NCBI RefSeq assembly: GCF_000745475.1
Contig: NZ_JQJJ01000009.1
Location: 310,001-374,000, forward strand
From: Allobosea sp. UNC402CLCol
Lineage (GTDB): Bacteria; Pseudomonadota; Alphaproteobacteria; Rhizobiales; Beijerinckiaceae
Direction of reading: 5' to 3'
DNA length: 64,000 nucleotides
A model generated the notes under the pieces. That model was not told the origin of the DNA. It made no database searches and saw nothing but the letters and a program-made list of their open reading frames with translations. Made by a program: the position numbers and the translations under genes. Shown here piece by piece: positions 55,254 to 64,000 of the stretch (its first letter is position 1; every line of letters begins with the position of its first letter).

Positions 55254-56972
55254 TCAGGCGTCGTCGCCGCTGGCGACGACGCGGTTCCGCCCCCGCTGCT
55301 TGGCCGCATAGAGCGCCATGTCCGCGGCCCGCAGGAGGTCGAGCCAGATGGCCGGGCGGGCCGCCGTCATCGCGGTGCCGAGGCTGGCGGTCAGGGCGAT
55401 CAGGCCCCCGTCCGGCAAGACGAACGGCTCGCTGGCCACGATCTGTCGCAGCCGCTCGGCGACAGAGGCGATCGTTTCGGGCGATTGTCCGGTGACGATG
55501 ATCGCGAATTCCTCGCCGCCGAAGCGGGCCAGCACGTCCTCCTCGCGCAGCGCGCCACGCAGGCGTTGCGCCGTGCTGCGCAGCACGGCGTCGCCGGCCG
55601 CGTGCCCGTAGCGGTCGTTGACGCCCTTGAAATGGTCGAGATCGAGCAGGATCAGCGCGACCGGAGCCGCCGCGCTCGCCAGTTGCGGGACCAGCCTTTC
55701 GAGCGCGCCGCGGTTGAGGACGTCGGTCAGCCCGTCGGTATCGGCCTGTCGCCTGAGCTGCTGTTCGAGCCGCGCGCGCTCCTCGTCCAGCCGGTCGCGC
55801 TCGATCAGCTTGGCGCGAAGGGTGACGAGGGCATCGAACAGTCCGCGCATCTCGCCGCGCAGCCCGGGGCCGGCGACGGCCGGCTCCAGCCGTCCTTCGG
55901 CGAGACGGATGACCTCTTGGCGAGCCAGCAGCAGGGGGCGGAAGAACAGGTGCTGTCCGGCGAGCAGGAGCAGCAGCTCGACCGTCAGGGCCAGCCCGGT
56001 CGCGGCCGAGGCGTAGACAAGAGCTTCTTCGGCAACGTCGCGGCGCGTCTCCAGCTCGCGGATCGTCATCGCGAGATAGGCTTCGCGCAGCTCTTCGATC
56101 GGCTTGAAGCTGGGCACGACCATGCGCGTGAAGCTTGCCGTGGTGAGGTCCGCTTGGCCGGTATCGAGCTGCGCCCGCGTCGAATCGATCAGCAGCAAAC
56201 CGTCCCGGATGAAGGCATGGGCGGTGTCCTGGCTGGCCCGCACCACCTGCTCCGTGCCGCTGGTGACGATCTGCTGCTGGATGTTCTCCCAGAGCTGCCA
56301 GACGCGCCCCCGGGTCGCCTCGAAGGCGGCGCGTTGTTCGGGCGTCATCGGGCGGCCCTGGGCGATCACGATCACGATGTAGGAGCCGAGCCGGCCGGCA
56401 TAGTCGCGCAGCTCGCCGATCATGCGCGCCGTCATGGCCCTGCCGACCAGATTCGAATCGTCCTTCAGCAGCGCGGTCATCGCCGTGTCCAGGAGGGGCT
56501 GCGTCAGGTCGTAGGTGGCGAACATGCCCAGGATCGCCCGTTCGACGGCCGCAGGCGCGCGTTCCGGCTGAGGCCGGTCGAGAAGCGCATCGACCTCGGC
56601 ACGGGTTCGACGAAGCTGGTCCTGCAAGTCCGCGACCGAAGCTGAGAACGCCGGAGAGGAGGCGAGCCCGGCAAGGGCCGCGTCAGTCGCCTGACGAGCG
56701 AGCGCGAAGCCGCCCGCCCGCGCGCCGTCGCCGACGGTGATCCGGCCGAGCGCGGCATTGGTCGGCCGGCGTTCGACCGACACGCGGTTTGCCGCATCGA
56801 GCACCGCGCGGAAGGCGATCAGCCGGGCGAGGCCGAGTTCGCTGTTGTGGAAGGTCCGGTAATAGCCGGACAGGACATTGGTCCCCAGCCCCGCCGAGCA
56901 GAGCAGGATGATCGCCACGGCACCCAGGAAATACGGGTTGAGCGCCGTGCCACGCAGGCCGGAGAAACGCAT
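55254..56972 (-). CDS. Membrane-bound diguanylate cyclase (GGDEF)
   Basis: A 572-residue protein. A first membrane helix (FLGAVAIILLCSAGLGT) and a second near residues 325-350 bracket a helical periplasmic sensor domain. A HAMP-like linker and coiled coil follow, then the GGDEF domain: LLDLDHFKGVNDRYGHAAGD and active-site GGEEF in ARFGGEEFAII. An inhibitory RxxD site (REED) is present five residues before it. It would make c-di-GMP. Confidence 0.9.
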   Translation of the reverse strand: MRFSGLRGTALNPYFLGAVAIILLCSAGLGTNVLSGYYRTFHNSELGLARLIAFRAVLDAANRVSVERRPTNAALGRITVGDGARAGGFALARQATDAALAGLASSPAFSASVADLQDQLRRTRAEVDALLDRPQPERAPAAVERAILGMFATYDLTQPLLDTAMTALLKDDSNLVGRAMTARMIGELRDYAGRLGSYIVIVIAQGRPMTPEQRAAFEATRGRVWQLWENIQQQIVTSGTEQVVRASQDTAHAFIRDGLLLIDSTRAQLDTGQADLTTASFTRMVVPSFKPIEELREAYLAMTIRELETRRDVAEEALVYASAATGLALTVELLLLLAGQHLFFRPLLLARQEVIRLAEGRLEPAVAGPGLRGEMRGLFDALVTLRAKLIERDRLDEERARLEQQLRRQADTDGLTDVLNRGALERLVPQLASAAAPVALILLDLDHFKGVNDRYGHAAGDAVLRSTAQRLRGALREEDVLARFGGEEFAIIVTGQSPETIASVAERLRQIVASEPFVLPDGGLIALTASLGTAMTAARPAIWLDLLRAADMALYAAKQRGRNRVVASGDDA

Positions 56973-57096
56973 CGGTCGTGACTCGGGGAAAGCTGCTCGC
57001 GACGTGGCAAGACTGCCGCTGCGGCAGTTCGCGCTAAAGCCCGGTCGAATGCGGTAAAAATGTGGCGAGCAGGCGATTTTCGGCCTGCCGGGCCGC

Positions 57097-60000
57097 TCAG
57101 CTCGCCAGCACGCGCTGCGGCGGGAAGGTGATCTCGACGAGCGTGCCTTCCTTCTTGACGCTGGTGATCGACATCGCGGCGCGGTTGGCCTCGACCAGCG
57201 CCTTGGTCAGCGGCAGGCCGAGCCCCGTGCCGCCGGCGCGGCGCGTCGTCGGCACCTGACGGAAGGGCTCGAGCGCGAGCTTCAACTCGTCGTCGTCCAT
57301 GCCGATGCCGGTGTCGCGCACCCGCAGGATCGCTTCGCCCTGGTCGCCGAGCGCCGTCGAGATGATGACCTGCCCGCCGGCATCGGTGAACTTCACCGCG
57401 TTGGAGAGCAGGTTGATCGCGATCTGGCGGATCGAGCGCTCGTCGGCGACGACAGGTGGCAGCTTCGGCGAGAGGCCCGAGCGCAGCACTACGCGCCCGC
57501 GCTGTGCCTCCGGCTGGAGCAGGGCTACGGTCGAGAGCGCGATCTCGTTCAGGTTGACGCTGACGAAGTCGAGATCGAGCTTACCGGCCTCGATCTTGGC
57601 GAGGTCGAGCAGGTCGTTGACCAGGCTGATGACGTAGCCGCCCGACTGGTGGATGTCGCGCAGATATTCCTTGTAGCGCTCATTGGCGATCGGCCCGAAG
57701 CGCTCCTCGGCCATCACTTCGGCGAAGCCGATGATGGCGTTGAGCGGCGTCCTGATCTCATGGCTGATCTTGGCGAGCACGTCCGATTTCTGCGCGCTCG
57801 CCATCTCCGCCGCCTTGCGCGCATCGACGAGCTCGCCCTCGGTCTTCTTCCAGGCGGTGATGTCGCGCAGCACGGCGCAGAAGCGCGGCTCGGCGCCATG
57901 CGCGATCTGGCCCATGGTCATGAAGAGCGGGATCTTGCCGCCCTGCCGCACCCGGCCGACCACCTCGCGCCCATCGTTGAGCACCGAGGCGACGCCGCCG
58001 CCTTTCAGCCCTTCGAGATAGTCGAGCGCCGGCGCATGGCTCTCGGCCGAAAACAGCAGCGTGAACAGCTCGCCCGTCACCTCGCGCTGGTCGTAGCCGA
58101 ACAGCGCCTCGGCCGCCTTGTTGAGCGAGAGGATGCGGCCGCGATCGTCGACGGTGACCACGCCGTCGGTCGCGGTGTCGAGCATGGCGGTGAGCTCGGC
58201 GATGCGGCCGTCGCGCGCCTCGGCATCGAGCCTGAGCGCCTCGACGCGCGCGGCCGATTCGGCTTCCTCGGCGGCGAATTCGGCCGCGAGCTCGGCTTCC
58301 TCGGCCTCCTCCGGCGTCATCACCGGCGCTTCGCCGCCGCCGCTGTCGGGGTGGCGGAAGGCCATCAACGTCGCCGGCGCGTCGAGCCAGTTCACGCTGG
58401 AGAGCACGGCATCGACGCCGACGAGATGGCCGGTCCGGTCGATCAGGGTCATCGCCCCGCCGCCGCTGCGCGAGGCCTCCTTGATCAGACGGCTGACGCC
58501 GCCGGCCTTCAGGTCGGCGAGATCGGCGTAGTCCAGCAGGTCGAGCAAGGTGCGGTTGGCATAGAGCGCGTCTTCGCCGCGATTGACCAGCACGGCCACC
58601 GGCAGCCGGTCGAGCACCTCGGCGTGGGAGTTGCGCTGGCGCGCGGGGGTGATCGCCGGCTCGGACGCCAGGGGGGCGGCAGGAGCGGGCGCTTCCGCTT
58701 CGGCCTCCTTCACCCGCAGCGGCGCGACCGGCGGCAGGCGCGGGACATCGTTGGTCTCATCGTCGGCGAGCCGAGCGCCGAGCGCCTTGGCGATCTCGCG
58801 GAAGGCATTGCGCTCGGCCGAGCTGAGATGGGCCTTGGACGGCTCGAGGACCGGCCGGATCGCCGCGTGCTGTCCGTTGCGCAACGGCACGATGTTGGCG
58901 GCCGGCGCGACGACGGGCGATGCCGGCTCCTCGGGCGCGTCGCGGCGGTCGGCGGGTTGGACCTTCGGCTCTTCCGCGGCGATATCCGGCTGGGCGGGCT
59001 CCGGCTGCTGCGAGACGGGCGGCGGGGCGTCGGTGGAACCGGCCTCGTGATGTCGTGCCGATGCGGGCTCTTCCCGTGCCGGCTTGTCATCGGAGGCGGG
59101 CTCCGGATGAGAATCCGTTTCACCGGTCGCGATTGCGTCCGTGTCGGCGGCAGGCAATGGCTCTTCGGGGAAGGAGGCATCCCGCGCCGTGGGCGCCCCG
59201 ATCGTGGCTGCTCCGTCCGTGGGAGTCGGATCAGCCTCGACGGCATGGTCCTGCGCTACCGGCTCTTCGCTCACCGGGAACGGCTCCGGCGCGTTCAATC
59301 GGGCGATGCCGAAGCCGCGGAACCCGGCGAACTGCCTGTTGGCGCCGAGCACGGACACGCCGGACAGTTCGACCGGCACGGCCTCGCCCGGCGTCTCGCT
59401 CCGCCACAGGACGGTATGGCCGCTCCAGGTCGCCGGTGTGGCGAGGCGTTCCCGCAGCCCGCCGCTGCGGTCGATGAAATGGCTGCCGACCAGATCGTCC
59501 CAGCGCTGGCCGACCAGCTGCGCGGCTGCGGCTGCGCCGGTCAGGGCCGCAATGTCCCCGGACAGCTTGGTCAGCCGTCCATCCGCATCGCTCTGCCAGA
59601 GGAAGCGAACCGTGGCCGGACGCGCAGGAGCGGGCTCGGGGGAGAGTGCAATGGCCGCAGGTGCAGAAACCAGGGAAGGAGAGGAAGCGGGAGGCGCATG
59701 TGCCGGAGGCGGCACGGCCACGCCGAGCCGGCGCAGTTCGGAGGCCGGAATGGCGATGGCGAGCACGGTGCCGGCATCGGCCAGCGTCAGCAGCTTGCAG
59801 CCGCAGGTGACGGGAAACGCCGCGAAGCTGGCGGTCAATCGCAGCCGCTCCAGCCGGATGCCGGCGGTCGAGGCGAGCCCGCCTGCGAGCAGGAAAAGAC
59901 GCTGGCGCGTCGGTGCCGGCAGCGACACCGCCGAAGGCGCGGCACCGAGCAGGGCTTGTCCCGCCGGATTGATGAAGCCCGGCCGTTCGGCCGCGGCATC

Positions 60001-60099
60001 CCACAGGATCAGCGCGCCGCCGGCGGCAAAGGCCGTGAGCGCGGGGTCTTCACCCGCCGCCACGCCCCATCGCGCCCAGTCCTGTCCGGCTTCGCTCAT
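57097..60099 (-). CDS. Large PAS-domain sensor histidine kinase (PleC/DivJ/CbrA-like)
   Basis: A 1000-residue kinase, apparently cytosolic (no clear membrane helix). The N-terminal 270 residues hold PAS-like segments; residues about 270-480 are Pro/Glu/Ala-rich and probably disordered; PAS domains follow (about 500-580 and 640-760; DRLPVAVLVNRGEDALYANR and ATDGVVTVDDRGRILSLNKA). The phospho-acceptor His is residue 780 in LAKISHEIRTPLNAIIGF, and RFGPIANERYKEYLRDIHQSG is a motif shared with PleC/DivJ/CbrA. The ATPase domain ends near 995. It is likely part of a cell-cycle phosphorelay. Confidence 0.88.
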   Translation of the reverse strand: MSEAGQDWARWGVAAGEDPALTAFAAGGALILWDAAAERPGFINPAGQALLGAAPSAVSLPAPTRQRLFLLAGGLASTAGIRLERLRLTASFAAFPVTCGCKLLTLADAGTVLAIAIPASELRRLGVAVPPPAHAPPASSPSLVSAPAAIALSPEPAPARPATVRFLWQSDADGRLTKLSGDIAALTGAAAAAQLVGQRWDDLVGSHFIDRSGGLRERLATPATWSGHTVLWRSETPGEAVPVELSGVSVLGANRQFAGFRGFGIARLNAPEPFPVSEEPVAQDHAVEADPTPTDGAATIGAPTARDASFPEEPLPAADTDAIATGETDSHPEPASDDKPAREEPASARHHEAGSTDAPPPVSQQPEPAQPDIAAEEPKVQPADRRDAPEEPASPVVAPAANIVPLRNGQHAAIRPVLEPSKAHLSSAERNAFREIAKALGARLADDETNDVPRLPPVAPLRVKEAEAEAPAPAAPLASEPAITPARQRNSHAEVLDRLPVAVLVNRGEDALYANRTLLDLLDYADLADLKAGGVSRLIKEASRSGGGAMTLIDRTGHLVGVDAVLSSVNWLDAPATLMAFRHPDSGGGEAPVMTPEEAEEAELAAEFAAEEAESAARVEALRLDAEARDGRIAELTAMLDTATDGVVTVDDRGRILSLNKAAEALFGYDQREVTGELFTLLFSAESHAPALDYLEGLKGGGVASVLNDGREVVGRVRQGGKIPLFMTMGQIAHGAEPRFCAVLRDITAWKKTEGELVDARKAAEMASAQKSDVLAKISHEIRTPLNAIIGFAEVMAEERFGPIANERYKEYLRDIHQSGGYVISLVNDLLDLAKIEAGKLDLDFVSVNLNEIALSTVALLQPEAQRGRVVLRSGLSPKLPPVVADERSIRQIAINLLSNAVKFTDAGGQVIISTALGDQGEAILRVRDTGIGMDDDELKLALEPFRQVPTTRRAGGTGLGLPLTKALVEANRAAMSITSVKKEGTLVEITFPPQRVLAS

Positions 60100-60319
60100 C
60101 CTGGTCCGCTCGTTCGATCCGACTCTTTATGGCTAACAAATCTTTAATAGCTTCCAAACGTCGGCGAATCCATGGAACCAAAGATTGCTCTCCCGCTTCT
60201 CTTCCAAACAGCGTTAACGTAGCCGGGCGCAGCTGCTGTCGCGTCGTTGTCATCGCGCGGCAACAATGATATTGCAGTGCACAATGAATTAGAGGTTCGG
60301 TTGTAACAGGAGGATCCCC
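60100..60319. promoter_or_regulatory. Divergent promoter region with GANTC sites
   Basis: 220 bases between the histidine kinase (minus) and the phasin gene (plus). CcrM-type GANTC sites lie at 60121-60125 (GACTC) and 60166-60170 (GAATC). The region is more AT-rich than its surroundings. No clear promoter boxes are visible. Confidence 0.4.
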
Positions 60320-60715
60320 ATGGACGGCAAGCTTCCCTACGAGATACCGGCAGAGATGCGCGACTTCGCGGAACGCAGCGTAGAGCAGGCGCGCAAGGCT
60401 TTCGACGGCTTCATCGGCGCCGCGCAGAAGGCTGTGGATAGCGCGCATGGCTCGGCCGAAAACGCTCGCGTCAACACCCAGGAAGCGACGCGCAAGGCGA
60501 TCTCCTACGCCGAGAACAACGTCGCGGCGGCTTTCGAACTCGCCCAGAAGCTGGTGAAGTCGAAGGATCTGACCGAGGTGATGCAGCATCAGTCCGATTT
60601 CCTGAAGGCGCAGATGGCGACGCTCCAGAGCCAGCTCAAGGAAATGGGCGCTGCCGCCCAGGACGTCGCCACCAAGGCGGCCGAAAGCGTCAGCAAGGCC
60701 ACCAAGGGCCGCTGA
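60320..60715 (+). CDS. phaP: Phasin
   Basis: A 131-residue protein, mostly amphipathic helix (RSVEQARKAFDGFIGAAQKAVDS and NNVAAAFELAQKLVKSKDL), with the phasin family pattern AFELAQKLVKSKDLTEVMQHQSDF split over these parts. Phasins coat polyhydroxyalkanoate granules. Strong AGGAGG site before the ATG. It is followed by a second phasin-like gene. Confidence 0.92.
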   Translation: MDGKLPYEIPAEMRDFAERSVEQARKAFDGFIGAAQKAVDSAHGSAENARVNTQEATRKAISYAENNVAAAFELAQKLVKSKDLTEVMQHQSDFLKAQMATLQSQLKEMGAAAQDVATKAAESVSKATKGR

Positions 60716-60813
60716 GCCCTTTTGAAGGCTGCCGTTTCGGCGGCGGCTCCGACGAGCGACCGGCCGGGCAGGGTGCCCGGCTTCTGCCTGCCAGCCGTTG
60801 AAGGAGAGCCGTG

Positions 60814-61770
60814 ATGGCCAAGCCGCCTCCGACCCGGACCACCGCCAGAGCTCCGGTCAGCCTGCCTTCCGTCAAAGCCTTGTCCTCGGCACCGGCCGAG
60901 GCGAAAGCCGCGCCGCCCGCACCCGCTGCCCCGCAGCCCGTGCCGGTAGCCGTGGCTGCAAAGCCGGTTCCTCCGGTCGCCGTAACGCCCTCTCCGGTAC
61001 CGCCGGCCAAGCCTGTTCCTCCGGTCGCCTCGAAGCCCGCGCCGGCAGCCCTGGCGGCCAAGCCCGTTTCTCCGGTTGCGGCGGCGCCTGCGCCGATACA
61101 GCCGGCGCCAGTGGCCGTGAAGGCTGTTCCTTCCGCCCCGGCGGCAAAAGCTGTGATCGCCACTCCGGCAACCGCCGCCAAGCCGGCGCCGGCGAAGTCG
61201 CCCAGGAAGGTGGCTTCGGCCAAGCTGCGGATCGAGAAGCCCGTGACGAAGGTCGTCGCGCCGAAGAAGCCGATGGCTGCCGCGCCGGTACCGAAAGCTG
61301 TCGAGGCCAAGCCTGCCCCGTTCAAGCCGGCCCAGCTCAAGCCCGTCGCCGCCAAGCCTGTCGAGCAGCCGAAGCCGGCTGCGAAGGTGGAGGTGCCGCT
61401 CAAGCCTGTGCCGGCCGCCGCCGCGCCGCAGGCACCCTCTGCCTCTGCCAAGGCGCCTGTGAAGCCCGTCTCGCTCGATTCGCTGCCGCTGCCGCGCCCG
61501 CCGGAATTCGCCGCGGTCACGGCCGAGACCGTGATGAGCCAGGCCCTTACCATGGCCCGTGCCTTCGGCGCGCTGCAGGCGAAGGTGCTCGACCACGCCT
61601 GCGCCGAGCTGAAGGCGACGCTGGGCGACGCCGAGAAGATGGCGCGCACCGAAAGCGCTTCCGAGGCGATCACGCTTCAGGCGAAGGCGGTCCGCCGCAG
61701 CTACGAATCCTATGCCGAGCACCTGAAGGAGCTTGCGCGCATCGCCAACGCGGCTTTGCGCAAGGACTGA
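60814..61770 (+). CDS. Phasin-domain protein with long Pro/Ala/Lys-rich N-terminus
   Basis: A 318-residue protein. Residues 1-225 are a low-complexity Ala/Pro/Lys/Val tract resembling a histone-H1-like or linker sequence (AAKPVPPVA-type units). The last 80 residues form a phasin-like helix (AETVMSQALTMARAFGALQ to LKELARIANAALRKD). It may bind granules through the C-terminus and DNA or other partners with the basic tail. AAGGAG lies 7 bases before the ATG at 60814. It follows phaP by 98 bases. Confidence 0.75.
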   Translation: MAKPPPTRTTARAPVSLPSVKALSSAPAEAKAAPPAPAAPQPVPVAVAAKPVPPVAVTPSPVPPAKPVPPVASKPAPAALAAKPVSPVAAAPAPIQPAPVAVKAVPSAPAAKAVIATPATAAKPAPAKSPRKVASAKLRIEKPVTKVVAPKKPMAAAPVPKAVEAKPAPFKPAQLKPVAAKPVEQPKPAAKVEVPLKPVPAAAAPQAPSASAKAPVKPVSLDSLPLPRPPEFAAVTAETVMSQALTMARAFGALQAKVLDHACAELKATLGDAEKMARTESASEAITLQAKAVRRSYESYAEHLKELARIANAALRKD

Positions 61771-61932
61771 AGGCGCGGATCGCGGCTCTGACCGGCCTGC
61801 CGCGCCGGCGGCCGGCTGCAGCGTCGGTTTTTCGTTGGCGAAGTTGAATTACGCGGTTGCAAAAGCGCGGCGTCGGCACTAGGTTCCGCGCCGCTGGAGA
61901 CCCCGCTGCGGCGCCGGGTCGAACAGTCATGG

Positions 61933-62009
61933 GCAGCCATAGCTCAGTTGGTTAGAGCGCTAGATTGTGGATCTAGAGGTCCCCCGTTCAAGCCGGGGTG
62001 GCTGTACCA
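61933..62009 (+). tRNA. tRNA-His (GTG anticodon)
   Basis: A 77-base tRNA with encoded CCA. Acceptor arms GCAGCCA (61933-61939) and TGGCTGT (61999-62005), anticodon GTG at 61967-61969 in loop TTGTGGA, T-arm CCCCG-TTCAAGC-CGGGG. The discriminator base is A73 (62006), not the C73 normally paired with G-1 in tRNA-His; this is a known peculiarity of many alphaproteobacteria. Confidence 0.96.
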
Positions 62010-62063
62010 TCTTCTTCAGGACAATCGATAGGTTGCGCCGTCGGTGACGAGACGTCCCGGACG

Positions 62064-62087
62064 GCTCACGGCGAATCGGCCGTGAGC
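62064..62087 (+). terminator. Hairpin after tRNA-His
   Basis: GCTCACGGC (62064-62072) / GCCGTGAGC (62079-62087), loop GAATCG; no T-run. It may define the 3' end of the tRNA transcript. Confidence 0.45.
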
Positions 62088-62260
62088 GCCGGATTCGGAG
62101 CGGCTCGTCCCGAACGATGAGGCCTTTCTGGCCGGCCCTGTCCCATGCCGGCAGCAGCGTTCGCGCGCCAGCTCGATCGTCCGTTCCGGGTCTTGGAACG
62201 GAACGGCTCAGCGGATGGCGCAGGGCTTCCCGCCGGGGCCTCCTCCGGGAGTGGGGAGGC

Positions 62261-63772
62261 CTATGCGGTGCGTGACACCGCCTGGCCGCGCATGCGCCGG
62301 ATGGTGGCGCCGATCAGCGGCATGAACAGCAGCATGAGGCCGATCCCCATCAGCGTCGAGACCAGCGCGTTCGACCAGAAGATCGAGAGCGAGCCCTGGC
62401 TGAAGATCATCGACTGGCGGAAGGCATCCTCGGCCTTGTCTCCGATCACCATGGCCAGGATCATCGGCGCGATCGGGTAGTCGAGCTTCTTGAAGGCGTA
62501 TCCGACGATGCCGAAGGCAAGCGCGATCCACAGGTCGAAGGGCTTGCCGGCGACCGTATAGGCGCCGATGAAGCACACCACGATGATCAGCGGCCCGATG
62601 ATCGAGAACGGGATGCGCAGGATCGAGGCGAAGAGCGGCACCGTCGCCAGCACGGTGATGACCGCGACGATGTTGCCGAGATACATCGAGGCGATCAGCC
62701 CCCAGACGAAGTCCGGCCGGTCGGTGAAGAGCGTCGGGCCGGGGTTGAGGCCCCAGATCATCAGCCCGCCCATCATCACCGCCGCCGTGGCCGAGCCGGG
62801 AATGCCGAGCGCCAGCATCGGCAGCATCGCGGCCGAGCCGGCCGCGTGGTCGGCTGTCTCGGGCGAGATCACGCCCTCCGGCTCGCCCTTGCCGAACTTC
62901 TCCGGGTTGCGCGAGGAGCGCTTGGCCATCGCATAGCTCAGGAACGAGGCGGCGGTCGGTCCGCCCGGCGTGATGCCCATCCAGATGCCGATGGCGGCCG
63001 AGCGCAGCAAGGCGAGCCAGTAGCGCGGCAGCTTCGCCGCCGTGCGCAGCACGTCGCCGAGCCGCACCTTCGCGGCGATGCCGCGGAAGCTCAGCCCGTC
63101 CTCCATCGTCAGCAGCAATTCGCCGACGCCGAACAGCCCGATCACCGCGATGAGGAAGCTCACCCCGGCCAGCAGCACGTCGAAGCCAAAGGTCAGGCGC
63201 ACGCTGCCCGAGACGGTGTCCATGCCGATCGAGGCCAGCGAGAAGCCGACGCACATCGCCACGATCGTCTTGAAGGGGGAGGCGCCACCGAGGCCGATGA
63301 AGCTGGCGAAGGTGATGAAATAGACCGCGAAGAATTCCGGCGAGGAAAAGCGCAGCGCGAAACCGGCGACCCAGCTCGACAGCACCGTGATCAGGATCAC
63401 GCCGGCCAGCGCGCCGAAGCCGGCGGAGAGAAAGGCGAGGGAAAGTGCCTCGGTCGCCTTGCCCTGCTTGGCCATCGGATGGCCGTCGAAGGTCGTGGCC
63501 ACGGAAGAGGGCTCGCCCGGGATGTTGAACAGGATCGAGGTGGTCGAGCCGCCGAACAGCGCTCCCCAGTAGAGCGATGTCAGCAGGATGATCGCCGAGA
63601 CCGGGTCCATCGAGAAGGTCAGGGGCAGCATCAGGGAGACGCCGTTGGGCGCGCCCAGCCCGGGCAGCACGCCGACCAGGATGCCGAGCAGCACGCCGGC
63701 GATCATCAGGGCGATGTGGTGGAAGCTGATCGCGACGGAGAAGCCGTGCATCAGCGAGGCGACGTTATCCAT
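62261..63772 (-). CDS. Second TTT system large membrane subunit (TctA)
   Basis: A 503-residue paralogue of the TctA at 48584 with the same blocks: GVLPGLGAPNGVSLMLPLTF, SLYWGALFGGSTTSILFNIPGE and MLALGIPGSATAAVMMGG. It forms an independent transporter with the TctB-like gene just upstream (stop at 63806). No TctC is visible in the window. Confidence 0.92.
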   Translation of the reverse strand: MDNVASLMHGFSVAISFHHIALMIAGVLLGILVGVLPGLGAPNGVSLMLPLTFSMDPVSAIILLTSLYWGALFGGSTTSILFNIPGEPSSVATTFDGHPMAKQGKATEALSLAFLSAGFGALAGVILITVLSSWVAGFALRFSSPEFFAVYFITFASFIGLGGASPFKTIVAMCVGFSLASIGMDTVSGSVRLTFGFDVLLAGVSFLIAVIGLFGVGELLLTMEDGLSFRGIAAKVRLGDVLRTAAKLPRYWLALLRSAAIGIWMGITPGGPTAASFLSYAMAKRSSRNPEKFGKGEPEGVISPETADHAAGSAAMLPMLALGIPGSATAAVMMGGLMIWGLNPGPTLFTDRPDFVWGLIASMYLGNIVAVITVLATVPLFASILRIPFSIIGPLIIVVCFIGAYTVAGKPFDLWIALAFGIVGYAFKKLDYPIAPMILAMVIGDKAEDAFRQSMIFSQGSLSIFWSNALVSTLMGIGLMLLFMPLIGATIRRMRGQAVSRTA

Positions 63773-63805
63773 GAGCCGGAGCTCCCTTCCGGGTTTCGGT
63801 CCGGG

Positions 63806-64000
63806 TCAAAGCCCGAGCGCGGCCTCTAGCGGGCCCTTCATCAGCGGAATGTGGAAGAAGCGTTCGAGCGCCAGGTAGAAGAACACGGCCGAGCCGATGG
63901 CGACGGTCAGCGTGCGCAGCCAGCCGAAGCCGCCCTGGAAGCGCATCGTGAAGACGAGATAGACGACGGTCGCGACATACATGCCGAGCGTCGCGCACAG
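63806..64000 (-). CDS. TctB-like small membrane subunit, 3' part
   Basis: Only 64 codons are visible, cut by the window end. The frame reads MYVATVVYLVFTMRFQGGF, then WLRTLTVAIGSAVFFYLAL and ends LMKGPLEAALGL before TGA. Two hydrophobic segments and the position directly upstream of tctA identify it as the C-terminus of TctB. Confidence 0.78.
   Translation of the reverse strand: MCATLGMYVATVVYLVFTMRFQGGFGWLRTLTVAIGSAVFFYLALERFFHIPLMKGPLEAALGL

Overview
This 64 kb window is GC-rich, almost gap-free chromosomal DNA of an alphaproteobacterium, most likely of the order Hyphomicrobiales (Rhizobiales). The evidence is a CcrM-type GANTC methyltransferase, separate b and b' subunits in the F0 ATP synthase operon, a tRNA-His with A73 instead of C73, two DUF1236 proteins, the dsbA-like/smc neighbourhood, and several families of palindromic intergenic repeats. 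The genus is a guess (Bosea or a close relative). There is no prophage, insertion sequence, CRISPR array or plasmid gene. Most long ORFs opposite real genes are high-GC shadows and are left out.

Layout. 1-950: end of an IalB-like protein and a lipoprotein. 1033-5905: glycine cleavage operon gcvT-gcvH-gcvPA-gcvPB behind a tandem glycine riboswitch. 6031-8246: an L,D-transpeptidase and a secreted hydrolase, separated by a palindromic repeat. 8321-11035 (minus): F0 operon atpI-atpB-atpE-b'-b, with a terminator-like hairpin after atpE and a terminator at the end. 11281-16184 (minus): smc, a DsbA-like Tat substrate and a DciA-like protein. 16336-18780: a DEDDh exonuclease, a VOC protein and mutY. 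18770-22994 (minus): LysE exporter, ccrM, rnhB and a radical SAM protein. 23662-26790: a GntR-regulated sugar-acid-type transporter and aldolase pair. 26873-30748: YpfJ protease, a family-4-like uracil-DNA glycosylase, ETF-ubiquinone oxidoreductase and a tiny lipoprotein. 31018-37920: TPR protein, ispE, an MHS-type transporter, a Nudix hydrolase, polyprenyl diphosphate synthase, a DUF2007 protein and a methyltransferase. 37923-38655: two Tyr/Gly/Arg/Pro-rich secreted proteins. 38873-42246: glyQ and glyS; glyS carries an AT-rich in-frame segment. 42587-46210: a small membrane protein, then a URC-type uracil catabolism cluster (URC1-like, URC4-like, UPRT). 46275-47295: two DUF1236 proteins. 47545-51595: a tripartite tricarboxylate transporter with a co-directional LysR regulator. 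51722-60099: DMT transporter, glutathione transferase, MgtE, a diguanylate cyclase and a large PAS histidine kinase. 60320-61770: two phasin-like proteins. 61933-62009: tRNA-His. 62261-64000: a second TctA with the tail of its TctB.

How the parts work together. Most genes are housekeeping. The accessory content is transport and catabolism: two TTT systems, two MFS carriers, the GntR-controlled aldolase operon and the URC cluster. The best candidates for follow-up are the URC uracil-degradation cluster, the low-GC insertion in glyS, the GANTC sites in the leader of ccrM, and the atypical aldolase under GntR control.
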